Below are positions 29,134-36,805 of a stretch of 60,011 bases of DNA, in pieces. The DNA is taken from assembly GCF_015207265.1 (NCBI RefSeq), contig NZ_JADEXE010000006.1, forward strand, positions 1 to 60,011. Direction: 5' to 3'. Each line of letters starts with the position of its first letter. Position 1 is the first letter of the stretch. This DNA comes from Nodosilinea sp. LEGE 07298 (lineage in GTDB: Bacteria > Cyanobacteriota > Cyanobacteriia > Phormidesmidales > Phormidesmidaceae). Made by a program: the position numbers and the translations under genes. Below the pieces are notes generated by a model. It saw only the letters and a program-made list of their open reading frames with translations, did no database searches and was not told the origin of the DNA.

Positions 29134-30807
29134 ATGCCTTGCAACGTAATTGAAGATGAACTTGCATTTTCCGAACGTTTATTAGTGGGAGTTTCAGAGG
29201 CCACACGTTCACTTTTGACAATCAAAAATTATGAAGAATCGATTCTGTCATCCCTTGCAATTTTGGGTAATGCAACCCAGGTTGACCGTGTTTATGTATT
29301 TAGATTACATTTCCATCCTACGACCAAAGTCCCACTTATGAGTCAGAAATGGGAATGGGTTAAGTATGGAATCACTCCGCAAATTGATAATCCTGAATTG
29401 CAGAATCTTCCCTTTTTAGATGTTTGTCCTCGTTGGCATGAAATATTATCAGTAGGACAATCTATTTCTGGAATGATTTGTACATTTCCTGAGGTGGAAC
29501 AAGCAATCCTCAAACCGCAAAACATTCTTTCGCTTGTGGTTGTACCTATCATGATCCAGGAAGAATGTTGGGGTTTTATGGGGTATGATGACTGCCAGAA
29601 TGGTCATTATTGGACCCGAAGTGAGGTGGCTGTTTTAGAGGCGATCGCTCATAGTTTTGGAGGGGCAATTTCTCGTAATAATGCTGAGGAAAATCTTAAA
29701 GAGGCTAATGAAGTCCTTATAAGGCAAACGAAGGAACTACTAAAAGCTCAAGATGAGGCTAATCAAGCGAATCGTGCAAAGAGTATGTTTCTTGCAAATA
29801 TGAGCCATGAGCTACGAACACCTCTTAACGGAATACTAGGCTATACCCAGATCCTCCAGCGAACTTCTGTTCCCGAATCAAACGAAGCTCGAGGCATTGA
29901 GGTCATTCATCAGTGTGCGAATCATCTGCTTACTCTGATTAACGACATCCTAGACTTTTCAAAAACTGAGACCGGTCACTTAACTATTTCACCTGTATCA
30001 GTAAATTTATCTTTATTTCTAAATGAAATCGCTGATATGTGTCAAATACAGTCAAGTCAAAAAAAAATATTTTTAAGGAGAGAGTTTTCTCCAGAATTAC
30101 CGATAAAAGTCTCTGTAGATGCCAAACGCCTTCGTCAGGTTCTACTAAATCTTTTGAGCAATGCTATTAAGTTTACAGATGCTGGCCAAGTGACCTTGTC
30201 GGTGATGGTAGAAAAGAACTTAGAGACAAGACATTTGCGCAGTCCCGTTGCCAGAATCCAATTTGCTGTTGTCGATACTGGGGTTGGAATATCCTCCCAG
30301 GACACGGAACGAATTTTCCATGCGTTCGAACAAGTTGGCGATTTAGGGCGAAAAGCAGAGGGAACAGGATTAGGACTCAATATTAGTCAGCGAATATTGT
30401 CTGCGATGGGCAGCTCTATTCAGGTTGAAAGCCGTGTGGGAGCGGGCAGTATCTTTTCGTTTACACTCGATTTGACCATCATAGAAAATCAGACGAAATT
30501 GCTTAGTACTCTGGCAGGAGAGGCTTGCTTAGTTGACTTCACAGCACAAAACGTATGTGTTAGTCCTTTTGACTCTGATGCATATTCAGAGAAAACGAAT
30601 ATACCACCCATTGATACTTTGAAGCATTGTTGGGAGTTGGTTCAGTCAGGACGATTAAAAAAGCTGATCCAATATGTTGAGCTGATTTCCCAAACTCAGC
30701 CAGAAAATGCTCAATTTCTACAAAAAATCATTGACTGGGCGACGAAGTTTAAAGTTGACGAAATTGAAGAATTTCTGATTATACATCTGAACCTATCACA
30801 TTTGTAG
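29134..30807 (+). CDS. GAF sensor histidine kinase
   Basis: The ATG at 29134 (MPCNVIEDELAFSERLL) is used; a TTG 12 bases upstream is possible. About 557 residues: GAF domain (about 15-185, with WGFMGYDDC typical of this class), a coiled coil to 215, HisKA with the phospho-His in FLANMSHELRTPLNGILGY, and HATPase (NLLSNAIKFTD, DTGVGIS, GTGLGLNIS). A 100-residue C-terminal extension follows (DTLKHCWELVQSGRLKKLIQ onward, all-helical), a region seen after the ATPase in many cyanobacterial kinases; its role is unknown. No receiver or transmembrane segment. It is probably co-transcribed with the REC-PAS-GGDEF-EAL gene just upstream and likely phosphorylates it. Confidence 0.9.
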   Translation: MPCNVIEDELAFSERLLVGVSEATRSLLTIKNYEESILSSLAILGNATQVDRVYVFRLHFHPTTKVPLMSQKWEWVKYGITPQIDNPELQNLPFLDVCPRWHEILSVGQSISGMICTFPEVEQAILKPQNILSLVVVPIMIQEECWGFMGYDDCQNGHYWTRSEVAVLEAIAHSFGGAISRNNAEENLKEANEVLIRQTKELLKAQDEANQANRAKSMFLANMSHELRTPLNGILGYTQILQRTSVPESNEARGIEVIHQCANHLLTLINDILDFSKTETGHLTISPVSVNLSLFLNEIADMCQIQSSQKKIFLRREFSPELPIKVSVDAKRLRQVLLNLLSNAIKFTDAGQVTLSVMVEKNLETRHLRSPVARIQFAVVDTGVGISSQDTERIFHAFEQVGDLGRKAEGTGLGLNISQRILSAMGSSIQVESRVGAGSIFSFTLDLTIIENQTKLLSTLAGEACLVDFTAQNVCVSPFDSDAYSEKTNIPPIDTLKHCWELVQSGRLKKLIQYVELISQTQPENAQFLQKIIDWATKFKVDEIEEFLIIHLNLSHL

Positions 30808-30813
30808 GTAGGG

Positions 30814-30922
30814 TTATACCAATTCTATATGAGGATGAGCATAACCCAGCGCTTGAAAGCCCTGACAATGAAAGGGCTCCAGCCTGAGCGTTACTGCTCG
30901 TCTTCACATTGGATTGGTATTA
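30814..30922. mobile_element. MITE-like element with TTATACCAAT ends
   Basis: TTATACCAAT at 30814-30823 faces ATTGGTATTA at 30913-30922, nine of ten bases complementary and 109 bases end to end. Inside is a small stem (AGCCCT / AGGGCT). Elements with these ends are common in cyanobacterial genomes as non-autonomous repeats. It lies between the kinase stop and the small Cys-rich gene. Confidence 0.5.
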
Positions 30923-30959
30923 CGTGCTAAATAGCCAAAGATCAATTCTCGAGGTAGAG

Positions 30960-31166
30960 ATGAATAATAAAAATAATACCTGTGGTAATTGTTGTCATTT
31001 CGATGACCTGCACAATATGTGCCAAAAATTTACTGTTAGATACCCGCTTGGGAAGGTCTATCTAGCACGCTTCCATGACTCACAAATTTGTCGTACAGAG
31101 TATCTTCCCAGACCTATGGATTGGGAAGATACTCTTTCAGTTAATGTAGATCTAAAAAACTACTAA
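30960..31166 (+). CDS. Small Cys-rich protein, unknown function
   Basis: The start is set at ATG 30960 because GAGG (30951-30954) precedes it and an earlier in-frame start would lie inside the MITE-like repeat. The 68-residue product has CGNCCHF, then MCQKF and a later CRTEYLP: four or five cysteines spaced like a small zinc-binding knuckle (CxxCxHF...CxKF). No family name can be given. It overlaps the end of the convergent decarboxylase gene by 15 bases. It could be a small regulator or metal-binding protein; confidence that it is real rests on the ribosome-binding site and the ordered cysteines. Confidence 0.55.
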   Translation: MNNKNNTCGNCCHFDDLHNMCQKFTVRYPLGKVYLARFHDSQICRTEYLPRPMDWEDTLSVNVDLKNY

Positions 31167-32909
31167 AAAATTCCCGTGGCCAACGCCCTCTCCTAGTTGC
31201 CAGTAGGCGATAAGCTCATGGTTTTTGGAAGATGGTGAACTTATCATCGGTGTGAGATAGAGGTTGAGAAGATGTCGCCGTTTCGAACGCAAAATACCGT
31301 TTAGGGAAATGGTGCAACGATTTCCCCAGACGGAAATATTTTTCTCCTTTAGCCCCAGGCTATCGATAGTGACTGCGACAGCAGCATCAGAAACAATTCT
31401 TGTAACTGTGGGGAGAGAGATAAAAGCAACTGCTGAATCAACCTCAACCTTCATCTCATAATGGCCATTGGCAACCCTTGTAAAGTCATGAAATGAATAG
31501 ATATCATTGCCACATTGTTTATTCAGGTAAACACTTCGGATATTCTCAACTTGTTGTTCACTGAATGTTTGAGGTAGAGGATCTGACTCTTCTAGAGAGT
31601 GAGGTATATATTGAGGCTGAAAACTTTGAATGATGGGTTCCCAATAGGGATCTTCATGGGCATAGACCAAGCCTATTTCATGGCTCTCATCTACCATCAG
31701 AGTACCCGGTTCTGAATATCCATTGAAGTGATTTCCAATTGAACGGCAATAAGCACCAGCGTTGGATAACAATAGCAAATCGCCTTCTTTTACTTCTGTA
31801 AGATCTGTTTCAGGAAGTAGCACATCTCCAGCAAAGCAAAGAGGTCCAGCAATACTGTCCGTCCCTGATTTGGGGAGCAGTGTTCCATCAGCACGATAGA
31901 TATCTTGGGCAAATCCAGCCAGAGTGACTTTTAAGAGTTGATCAGAGCCAACATCTACAATTGCCCAGCCCTTGCCTCGGGTCGATTTACGGGTTACAAC
32001 TCTTGTCAAGAGTACAGTAGCATTACCAAATAAGGCATTGCCTGGTTCCATTTTGTAGGTGAATTCAGGCCGAAATCTACTTTTTAAGGCATCACCTAAG
32101 TCGGAAATTGAAGGGAAATGATCTTCCTCCTGATTTGCGAGACCTAGTCCCCCTCCCAGGTTGAGATCTGAGATGATGTGATTAGTGAAAGCGTGGATCA
32201 CATCGCATAATTCATGTAAAACATCTACGCATTCTTGAAATACCTCAACATTGTCCATTTGAGTTCCCACATGAACATGCAGTCCAGAGAATGGCAACTT
32301 TGTAGAGTTAAGAAATGATAGAACTTCCTCGGTGGGGATGCCAAATTGACTTGTTAGACTTCCATGTGAGGTATATTTTTGGTAATCTGCTTCTGCACCA
32401 TAGCTTTTATAGAGTGGAGGGTTAACTCGCAAAAATAGCTTGCCAGAAAAAGGGACATTGCCTAATTTTTCTTCGAGTAGTGCCAACTTTGATATCGAAT
32501 CAATGATGACACTGCCACTGTCCTGAAGTAGAGTGACAGCCAGGTTTAGATCGGGCGCTGGGGAATAGTAACTTAATTGAGAGGTTGGTATTCCAGCTAA
32601 GCGAGCTAACTGAACCTCACGAGATGATGCACAGTCAGCACCACATCCTTGCTGAGCAAGTATTTTGAAGGTTGTAAGGCATGGGTTAACCTTAACTGGG
32701 AAATATATATATTTATTCTCTCCTAGAATGTCCTTAAATGCCTGGAGATTACTCAGGATGTGAGTTCGATTCGTGATGTAAAGAGGTGTTGAATATTGCT
32801 GTGCAATTGCAGCCAGATCAAGCTGTTGAAACCAAGAAGCCTTGAGAGGAATAGATTGAACCGCCGTCCCGAAGTTGCTCTGATCTCTATTTATTCTTGG
32901 ATTTATCAT
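31152..32909 (-). CDS. PLP-dependent amino-acid decarboxylase (fold III, LysA/ODC-like) with extra C-terminal domain
   Basis: Residues about 30-430 form an alanine-racemase-fold decarboxylase: the PLP lysine is K73 in FPVKVNP, followed by HVHVGTQ, the glycine loop LGGGLG, EPGNALFG (phosphate and substrate binding) and the C-terminal GPLCFAGDVLL / GAYCRSIGN pair, whose Cys and Tyr normally come from the partner subunit. Substrate is unclear: the family covers diaminopimelate, ornithine, arginine and related amino acids. After residue 430 there are about 150 further residues (FSEQQVENIRSVYLNK onward) that are not part of the usual 400-430-residue enzyme. They look like an alpha+beta domain, possibly hot-dog-like, but I do not recognise it. 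It may feed the gene cluster at 40.8-46.7 kb or act alone. Confidence 0.8.
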   Translation of the reverse strand: MINPRINRDQSNFGTAVQSIPLKASWFQQLDLAAIAQQYSTPLYITNRTHILSNLQAFKDILGENKYIYFPVKVNPCLTTFKILAQQGCGADCASSREVQLARLAGIPTSQLSYYSPAPDLNLAVTLLQDSGSVIIDSISKLALLEEKLGNVPFSGKLFLRVNPPLYKSYGAEADYQKYTSHGSLTSQFGIPTEEVLSFLNSTKLPFSGLHVHVGTQMDNVEVFQECVDVLHELCDVIHAFTNHIISDLNLGGGLGLANQEEDHFPSISDLGDALKSRFRPEFTYKMEPGNALFGNATVLLTRVVTRKSTRGKGWAIVDVGSDQLLKVTLAGFAQDIYRADGTLLPKSGTDSIAGPLCFAGDVLLPETDLTEVKEGDLLLLSNAGAYCRSIGNHFNGYSEPGTLMVDESHEIGLVYAHEDPYWEPIIQSFQPQYIPHSLEESDPLPQTFSEQQVENIRSVYLNKQCGNDIYSFHDFTRVANGHYEMKVEVDSAVAFISLPTVTRIVSDAAVAVTIDSLGLKEKNISVWGNRCTISLNGILRSKRRHLLNLYLTPMISSPSSKNHELIAYWQLGEGVGHGNFLVVF

Positions 32910-33424
32910 TAGTCCCCTATGGCGTTATTGCATGAACAAAGGATTGTGACAGTGAGGAGTGATAAATTTTAAATTCTCTCCCCGAGGTTTCCATGAAAAT
33001 GAACTCACTATCTGTAACCAGTTGGACTATACCGCAAGATGGAAATAAAGGGCAAGTTGGGATGGTCAAATTTGGCAACTGGCCTATACCGAGTTACAAC
33101 ATATTGCGGAACTAACTGACACAGTAACAACAGTGGGCAAAGTAGTTTCGTAAGTACCTAAGTAACTGGGTGTAATTAAGCTGAAGAGGTTGGCGGGGGT
33201 GAAGGGGGTGAAGCCTCATCCCTAAGGGCGAGCTCCCAAATCCCTTCTCGCAATTAATTATGCTTACCTACCTACTTGAACTGAGTTTGATTCCCAGTGC
33301 CGCCACTTTGAGAATTATAGAAGGGGCAATTTAAGGATAGCTGCCCCTTATCTTTCAACAATTAGAGACTGATCAGAATTTTGTGTAAGCGGTCTAGAAT
33401 CCCGATATTTCAGGAGACCGCAGC
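32910..33424. other. Intergenic with possible gene debris
   Basis: No intact gene. Around 33060-33150 the plus strand reads WDGQIWQLAYTELQHIAELT, which has protein-like character but is stopped upstream; it may be a relic of an unidentified gene. The decarboxylase promoter must lie near 32930-33000. Confidence 0.35.
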
Positions 33425-33492
33425 ATGGTACGCAAGAAGAAAGAACCGAACCGCATCGACGATATGCTGGACGACCTCCTGGCCGACTGCCA
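33425..33492 (+). pseudogene. IS256-like transposase N-terminal stub
   Basis: The frame MVRKKKEPNRIDDMLDDLLA followed by DCQ resembles the opening of IS256-family transposases. It is cut after 23 codons by the ISKra4-like end at 33496. Confidence 0.45.
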
Positions 33493-33495
33493 GGG

Positions 33496-33722
33496 TGCAT
33501 CCCAGTCTTGCAAGACTCACCTTGAGAAGTAGCCATTGAGATACGCGCACCGCTGATGCAGCACTTGTTGCACATTGTCTTCGTCCCACTGCGCACCCGA
33601 AATTTTCAGGCGACGCCCAATTTGCTTAACGGTTGACTCAATCTCACCCGAACCAATGGAGATGCCCTCGGCTTGGTAATAGGCGTAGTTGACGATACGG
33701 TTGCAAAATCGCATGAACTTCG
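33496..33722 (-). pseudogene. ISKra4-like transposase C-terminal fragment
   Basis: The minus strand encodes FMRFCNRIVNYAYYQAEGIS, then GSGEIESTVKQIGRRLKISG (with the conserved E of GSGxIES) and ends DNVQQVLHQRCAYLNGYFSR at 33517. The element boundary TGCATCCCAGTCTTGCAAGA follows, as at 19521. The 5' part is cut exactly at the ISL3 end at 33723. Confidence 0.6.
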
Positions 33723-35522
33723 GGCTCTTGGCCACTTTTGGTGATGCATCTAGGGAGAGCTATAGACAATAGGGGGATCCATTCTCGCGTTTGTTAACCC
33801 TATGGACCTCATCTCACATCTACTCCCCAGCCAAACTGAGTTGAGCTTGCAGCACTGGGATTTGGATACGGCCACCCAGCAGGTCACGGTTTACCTTGCC
33901 TCTACCCAGACCGTAGCCCAGTGTCCTCTCTGTCATCGCCCGAGTCACCGTATCCATAGCCACTACGACAGAACCTTGAAAGACTTGCCTGTTGTCCAAT
34001 TCAGTCTGACGATAGTGCTGACAGTCTGTAAGGTTTTCTGCCTCAATGACACCTGTCCTCGACGGATTTTTACCGAACGCTTACCCGGAATCGTGGCCCC
34101 TTGGGCCAGGCGCACCATTCGTTATGTTAATCATCTCAAAGCCATCGCCCTAGCGTTGGGGGGTGCCGCTGGGGCTCGACTGAGCGAACAGGTTGGCTAT
34201 AGGCATAGTCGTAACTCAATGCTGCGAGTCATTGCGAGCCTGCCGTTACCGCAACTAATGACCCCAAAGATCTTAGGGGTAGACGATTTTGCCCTACGCA
34301 AGGGGCACAACTATGGCACGATTTTGGTGGATCTTGAGCAGCACCAGCCGATTGCGCTACTGCCAGATCGCACGGCAGAAACCCTTGAAACTTGGCTCAA
34401 AGAGCATCCTGGCGTTGAAGTCTTATCTCGGGATCGTTCCAAGACGTACAAGCGAGGGATGAGCCAAGGTGCACCGGAAGCAATTCAAGTGGCAGACCGC
34501 TTTCATCTGTTGCACAATCTCGAAGAGACGTTGGAAACAGCGTTTAAGGGACACTACTCAGTCCTCAAGCAGGTTGAAAAAGACCAGCGTCAGGCGGATG
34601 GTCTCGAGGTTCCGCATTCCTCAGACCTACCTGAGGATCCACAGTCTCCCAAAGCGCTCAACCGAGCTCATCGTTTGGAGACGTATGAGCAAACCCATGC
34701 CTTACGGCAGCAAGGATACGCCATTAAAGACATCGCTCACCATCTTGGTCTTGGCAAACGGACGGTCTACAAGTATTTGGCCGCGTCAACCTTTCCTGAA
34801 CGACAACCCACTATTCGGCAACAGGGCAGTGGGATGGACGCCTATAAACCCTACATTCAGGATCAATGGAACCGGGGACAGCAGCAGACCAAAGCTCTCT
34901 TTCACCTGATCCAACAGCAGGGCTATCCGGGAAGTTACTCGACCCTGGCCCGCTATACCCATCAGCTGCGTCAATTACCGGCTTCGGGCCTACCTAGCCC
35001 GGACTCTCTTAACGATTTGTCGGGTCGGGGGCCAGCCCCTCCCCTTTCAACCTCTCCTCAAAAGCCCCTAAGTGCTCGTCGAGCAGCATGGCTGATCTTA
35101 CAGCGACCAGAAACCCGGACAGCTGAAGACGATAGCTTATTAGAGCAGCTCGCTCAACAGCCCGAGTTATCGGGGGCTATCTCGCTGGCCCAAGGCTTTA
35201 TTGATCTCGTTCGGCAGCGGCTTCCCAGTCAGCTGGATGATTGGCTGCAGGCGGCTAAGACCAGCTCAATCAAGGCGTTTCAAAGCTTCGCCAAAGGTCT
35301 GGAGGAGGATTATGACGCGGTCAAAGCCGGGATGACATTAGAGGTTAGCAATGGACCGGTAGAGGGGCAGAATAATCGGCTCAAAATGCTGAAACGGCAG
35401 ATGTTTGGGCGAGCCAACTTGGAGTTGCTGGAGAAGCGGTTCATTTTGACCAGCTAAACGGCTGTAATTCGAGAACCGCAAAAGGTGCCAGTTTTACACA
35501 TCACCAAAAGTGGCCAAGAGCC
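33723..35522 (+). mobile_element. ISL3-family insertion sequence, complete
   Basis: The 1800-base element is bounded by perfect 24-base inverted repeats beginning GGCTCTTGGCCACTTTTGGT, and encodes one full-length transposase. The 8 bases on either side (GAACTTCG and TTTTTTTG) do not match, and each flank belongs to a different dead IS, so it did not simply insert here; deletion or recombination between copies is likely. It is the only IS in the window that looks fully active. Confidence 0.9.
33802..35457 (+). CDS. ISL3-family transposase
   Basis: This 551-residue protein has the N-terminal zinc-finger of ISL3 transposases (CPLCHRPSHRIHSHYDRTLK), an HTH segment (RLSEQVGYRHSRNSMLR), the first catalytic Asp in ILGVDDFALRKGHNYGT, a second in VLSRDRSKTY, an inserted HTH (IKDIAHHLGLGKRTVYKYL) and the C-terminal Glu in SNGPVEGQNNRLKMLKRQMF. 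Length and motifs are normal, with no frameshift. The start follows the left inverted repeat by about 55 bases. Confidence 0.93.
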   Translation: MDLISHLLPSQTELSLQHWDLDTATQQVTVYLASTQTVAQCPLCHRPSHRIHSHYDRTLKDLPVVQFSLTIVLTVCKVFCLNDTCPRRIFTERLPGIVAPWARRTIRYVNHLKAIALALGGAAGARLSEQVGYRHSRNSMLRVIASLPLPQLMTPKILGVDDFALRKGHNYGTILVDLEQHQPIALLPDRTAETLETWLKEHPGVEVLSRDRSKTYKRGMSQGAPEAIQVADRFHLLHNLEETLETAFKGHYSVLKQVEKDQRQADGLEVPHSSDLPEDPQSPKALNRAHRLETYEQTHALRQQGYAIKDIAHHLGLGKRTVYKYLAASTFPERQPTIRQQGSGMDAYKPYIQDQWNRGQQQTKALFHLIQQQGYPGSYSTLARYTHQLRQLPASGLPSPDSLNDLSGRGPAPPLSTSPQKPLSARRAAWLILQRPETRTAEDDSLLEQLAQQPELSGAISLAQGFIDLVRQRLPSQLDDWLQAAKTSSIKAFQSFAKGLEEDYDAVKAGMTLEVSNGPVEGQNNRLKMLKRQMFGRANLELLEKRFILTS

Positions 35523-35908
35523 TTTTTTTGGATATCGATGATCAGTTCGGCCTGCTGCATTTTATGGCGCAGCTGTTGATTCTCTCGGCGCAATTGCGCC
35601 AGCTCTTGTTGAACCGGATGCGGAATGGTGGCTTTGCAGCCCCGCTTATCATCAGCCAGCGCCTGCAGTTGCCCCTGTTGTCGCTGGTTGCGCCAGGTAC
35701 TCAACTGCGATGAGTACAGCCCTTCTCGTCGCAGTAAGGCTCCGATTTCGCCCAGTTCGGTGCAACGATCTGCCGCTTCAACCATGGCGAGTTTATACGC
35801 GGCGGTGAATTTACGGCGGACAGGTTTTTCTAGAACTTCAGGATCTGGGCGGGCGGCTTTTCCATTGCTTTCAGGATTTAAGAGCTGCGATGGCATAGAG
35901 TCTGACAT
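35501..35908 (-). pseudogene. IS3-type OrfA, interrupted at its 3' end
   Basis: The frame begins at ATG 35908 and shows the IS3 OrfA layout (VRRKFTAAYKLAMVEAADRC; YSSQLSTWRNQRQQG; a coiled coil ELAQLRRENQQLRHKMQQAE). Its last residues come from the ISL3 end at 35522, so the real 3' end and orfB are missing. It is a different IS3 subgroup from the copy at 24661-25935. Confidence 0.7.
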
Positions 35909-35975
35909 GCGGAATAACCGTTCCTTCTACTCTAATTGGGACTGGCTAAGCTGTCTCATCTATTGTTGTCACAGT

Positions 35976-36690
35976 GGGCTATGGACGCTGCTAGACAAGC
36001 GTGGCAATAGTAGCAGTGACGAACGGATGGCGTTACTGGAGCGCTTTGAGCGCCTCTTCCCCGATGCCCAGGTTCACTGCCTAACCGGCGACCGAGAGTT
36101 TGTGGGCAAAGCGTGGTGTAGCTTTTTACTCTTGCCCAAGGTCATGCCCTTCCGCCTGAGGCTGCGTCACAGCGACCGCCTCAGGCGGAAGGGCAAACGG
36201 CGACAGCGGGGCGAACGGGTCTTTGCAAACCTAAAGGTCGGTGAGTCTCGGGTACTCTCGGGCAAACGATGGGTATGGGGTCGTCGCGTCTACGTCGTCG
36301 CCACCCGCTTGGACAATGGTGAGTTGCTGATTGTGGCGACCGGCCACCGCCCTCAAGAGCACTGGCAGATTACCGCTTGAGATGGGGCATCGATACCTTG
36401 TTTGCCGCGCTCAAAACCCGAGGGTTCAACCTCGAATCGACCCACTTCCGCAATGCTGAGCGCCTCAGCAAGTTGATAGCTCTGCTGGCGTTGGCGTTCT
36501 GTTGGGCCATGCTCACCGGACTCTGGCAACACCAGCAGCACCCCATTACGCTCAAAGCCCATGAGCGCCGGGCCAAAAGTCTCTTCCGCCACGGCTGTGA
36601 CTTTCTGCGTCGCACCTTCTGCGATCTCGCCCTCCGGGTTACTGAATTTGATCAGGCAATACAACTTTTGTCCCTGTACTGAGTAAACCA
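35976..36690 (+). pseudogene. IS4-like transposase, 5'-truncated and frameshifted
   Basis: From about 35976 the frame reads GLWTLLDKRGNSSSDERM, CLTGDREFVGKAWCS and so on, homologous to the N-terminal copy at 1515-2135. It then breaks near 36369: HWQITA-stop in one frame, YRLRWGIDTLFAALKTRG in the next. Loss of a single T in ATTTACC would explain it. The C-terminal YRxRWxID...K region continues to 36682 and is followed by the inverted end TTTTGTCCCTGTAC. Together with the piece at 1515 it shows what the complete element looked like. Confidence 0.75.
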
Positions 36691-36805
36691 GTATATTTTG
36701 CAACTTACTAAAGTAGTAGATGCGCTGATATGACTAGAAAACACTGTTGAAGAGACATGGCTGTCTTGACTAAACTATTAAATGAATAAAAAACAGAGAG
36801 GAACC

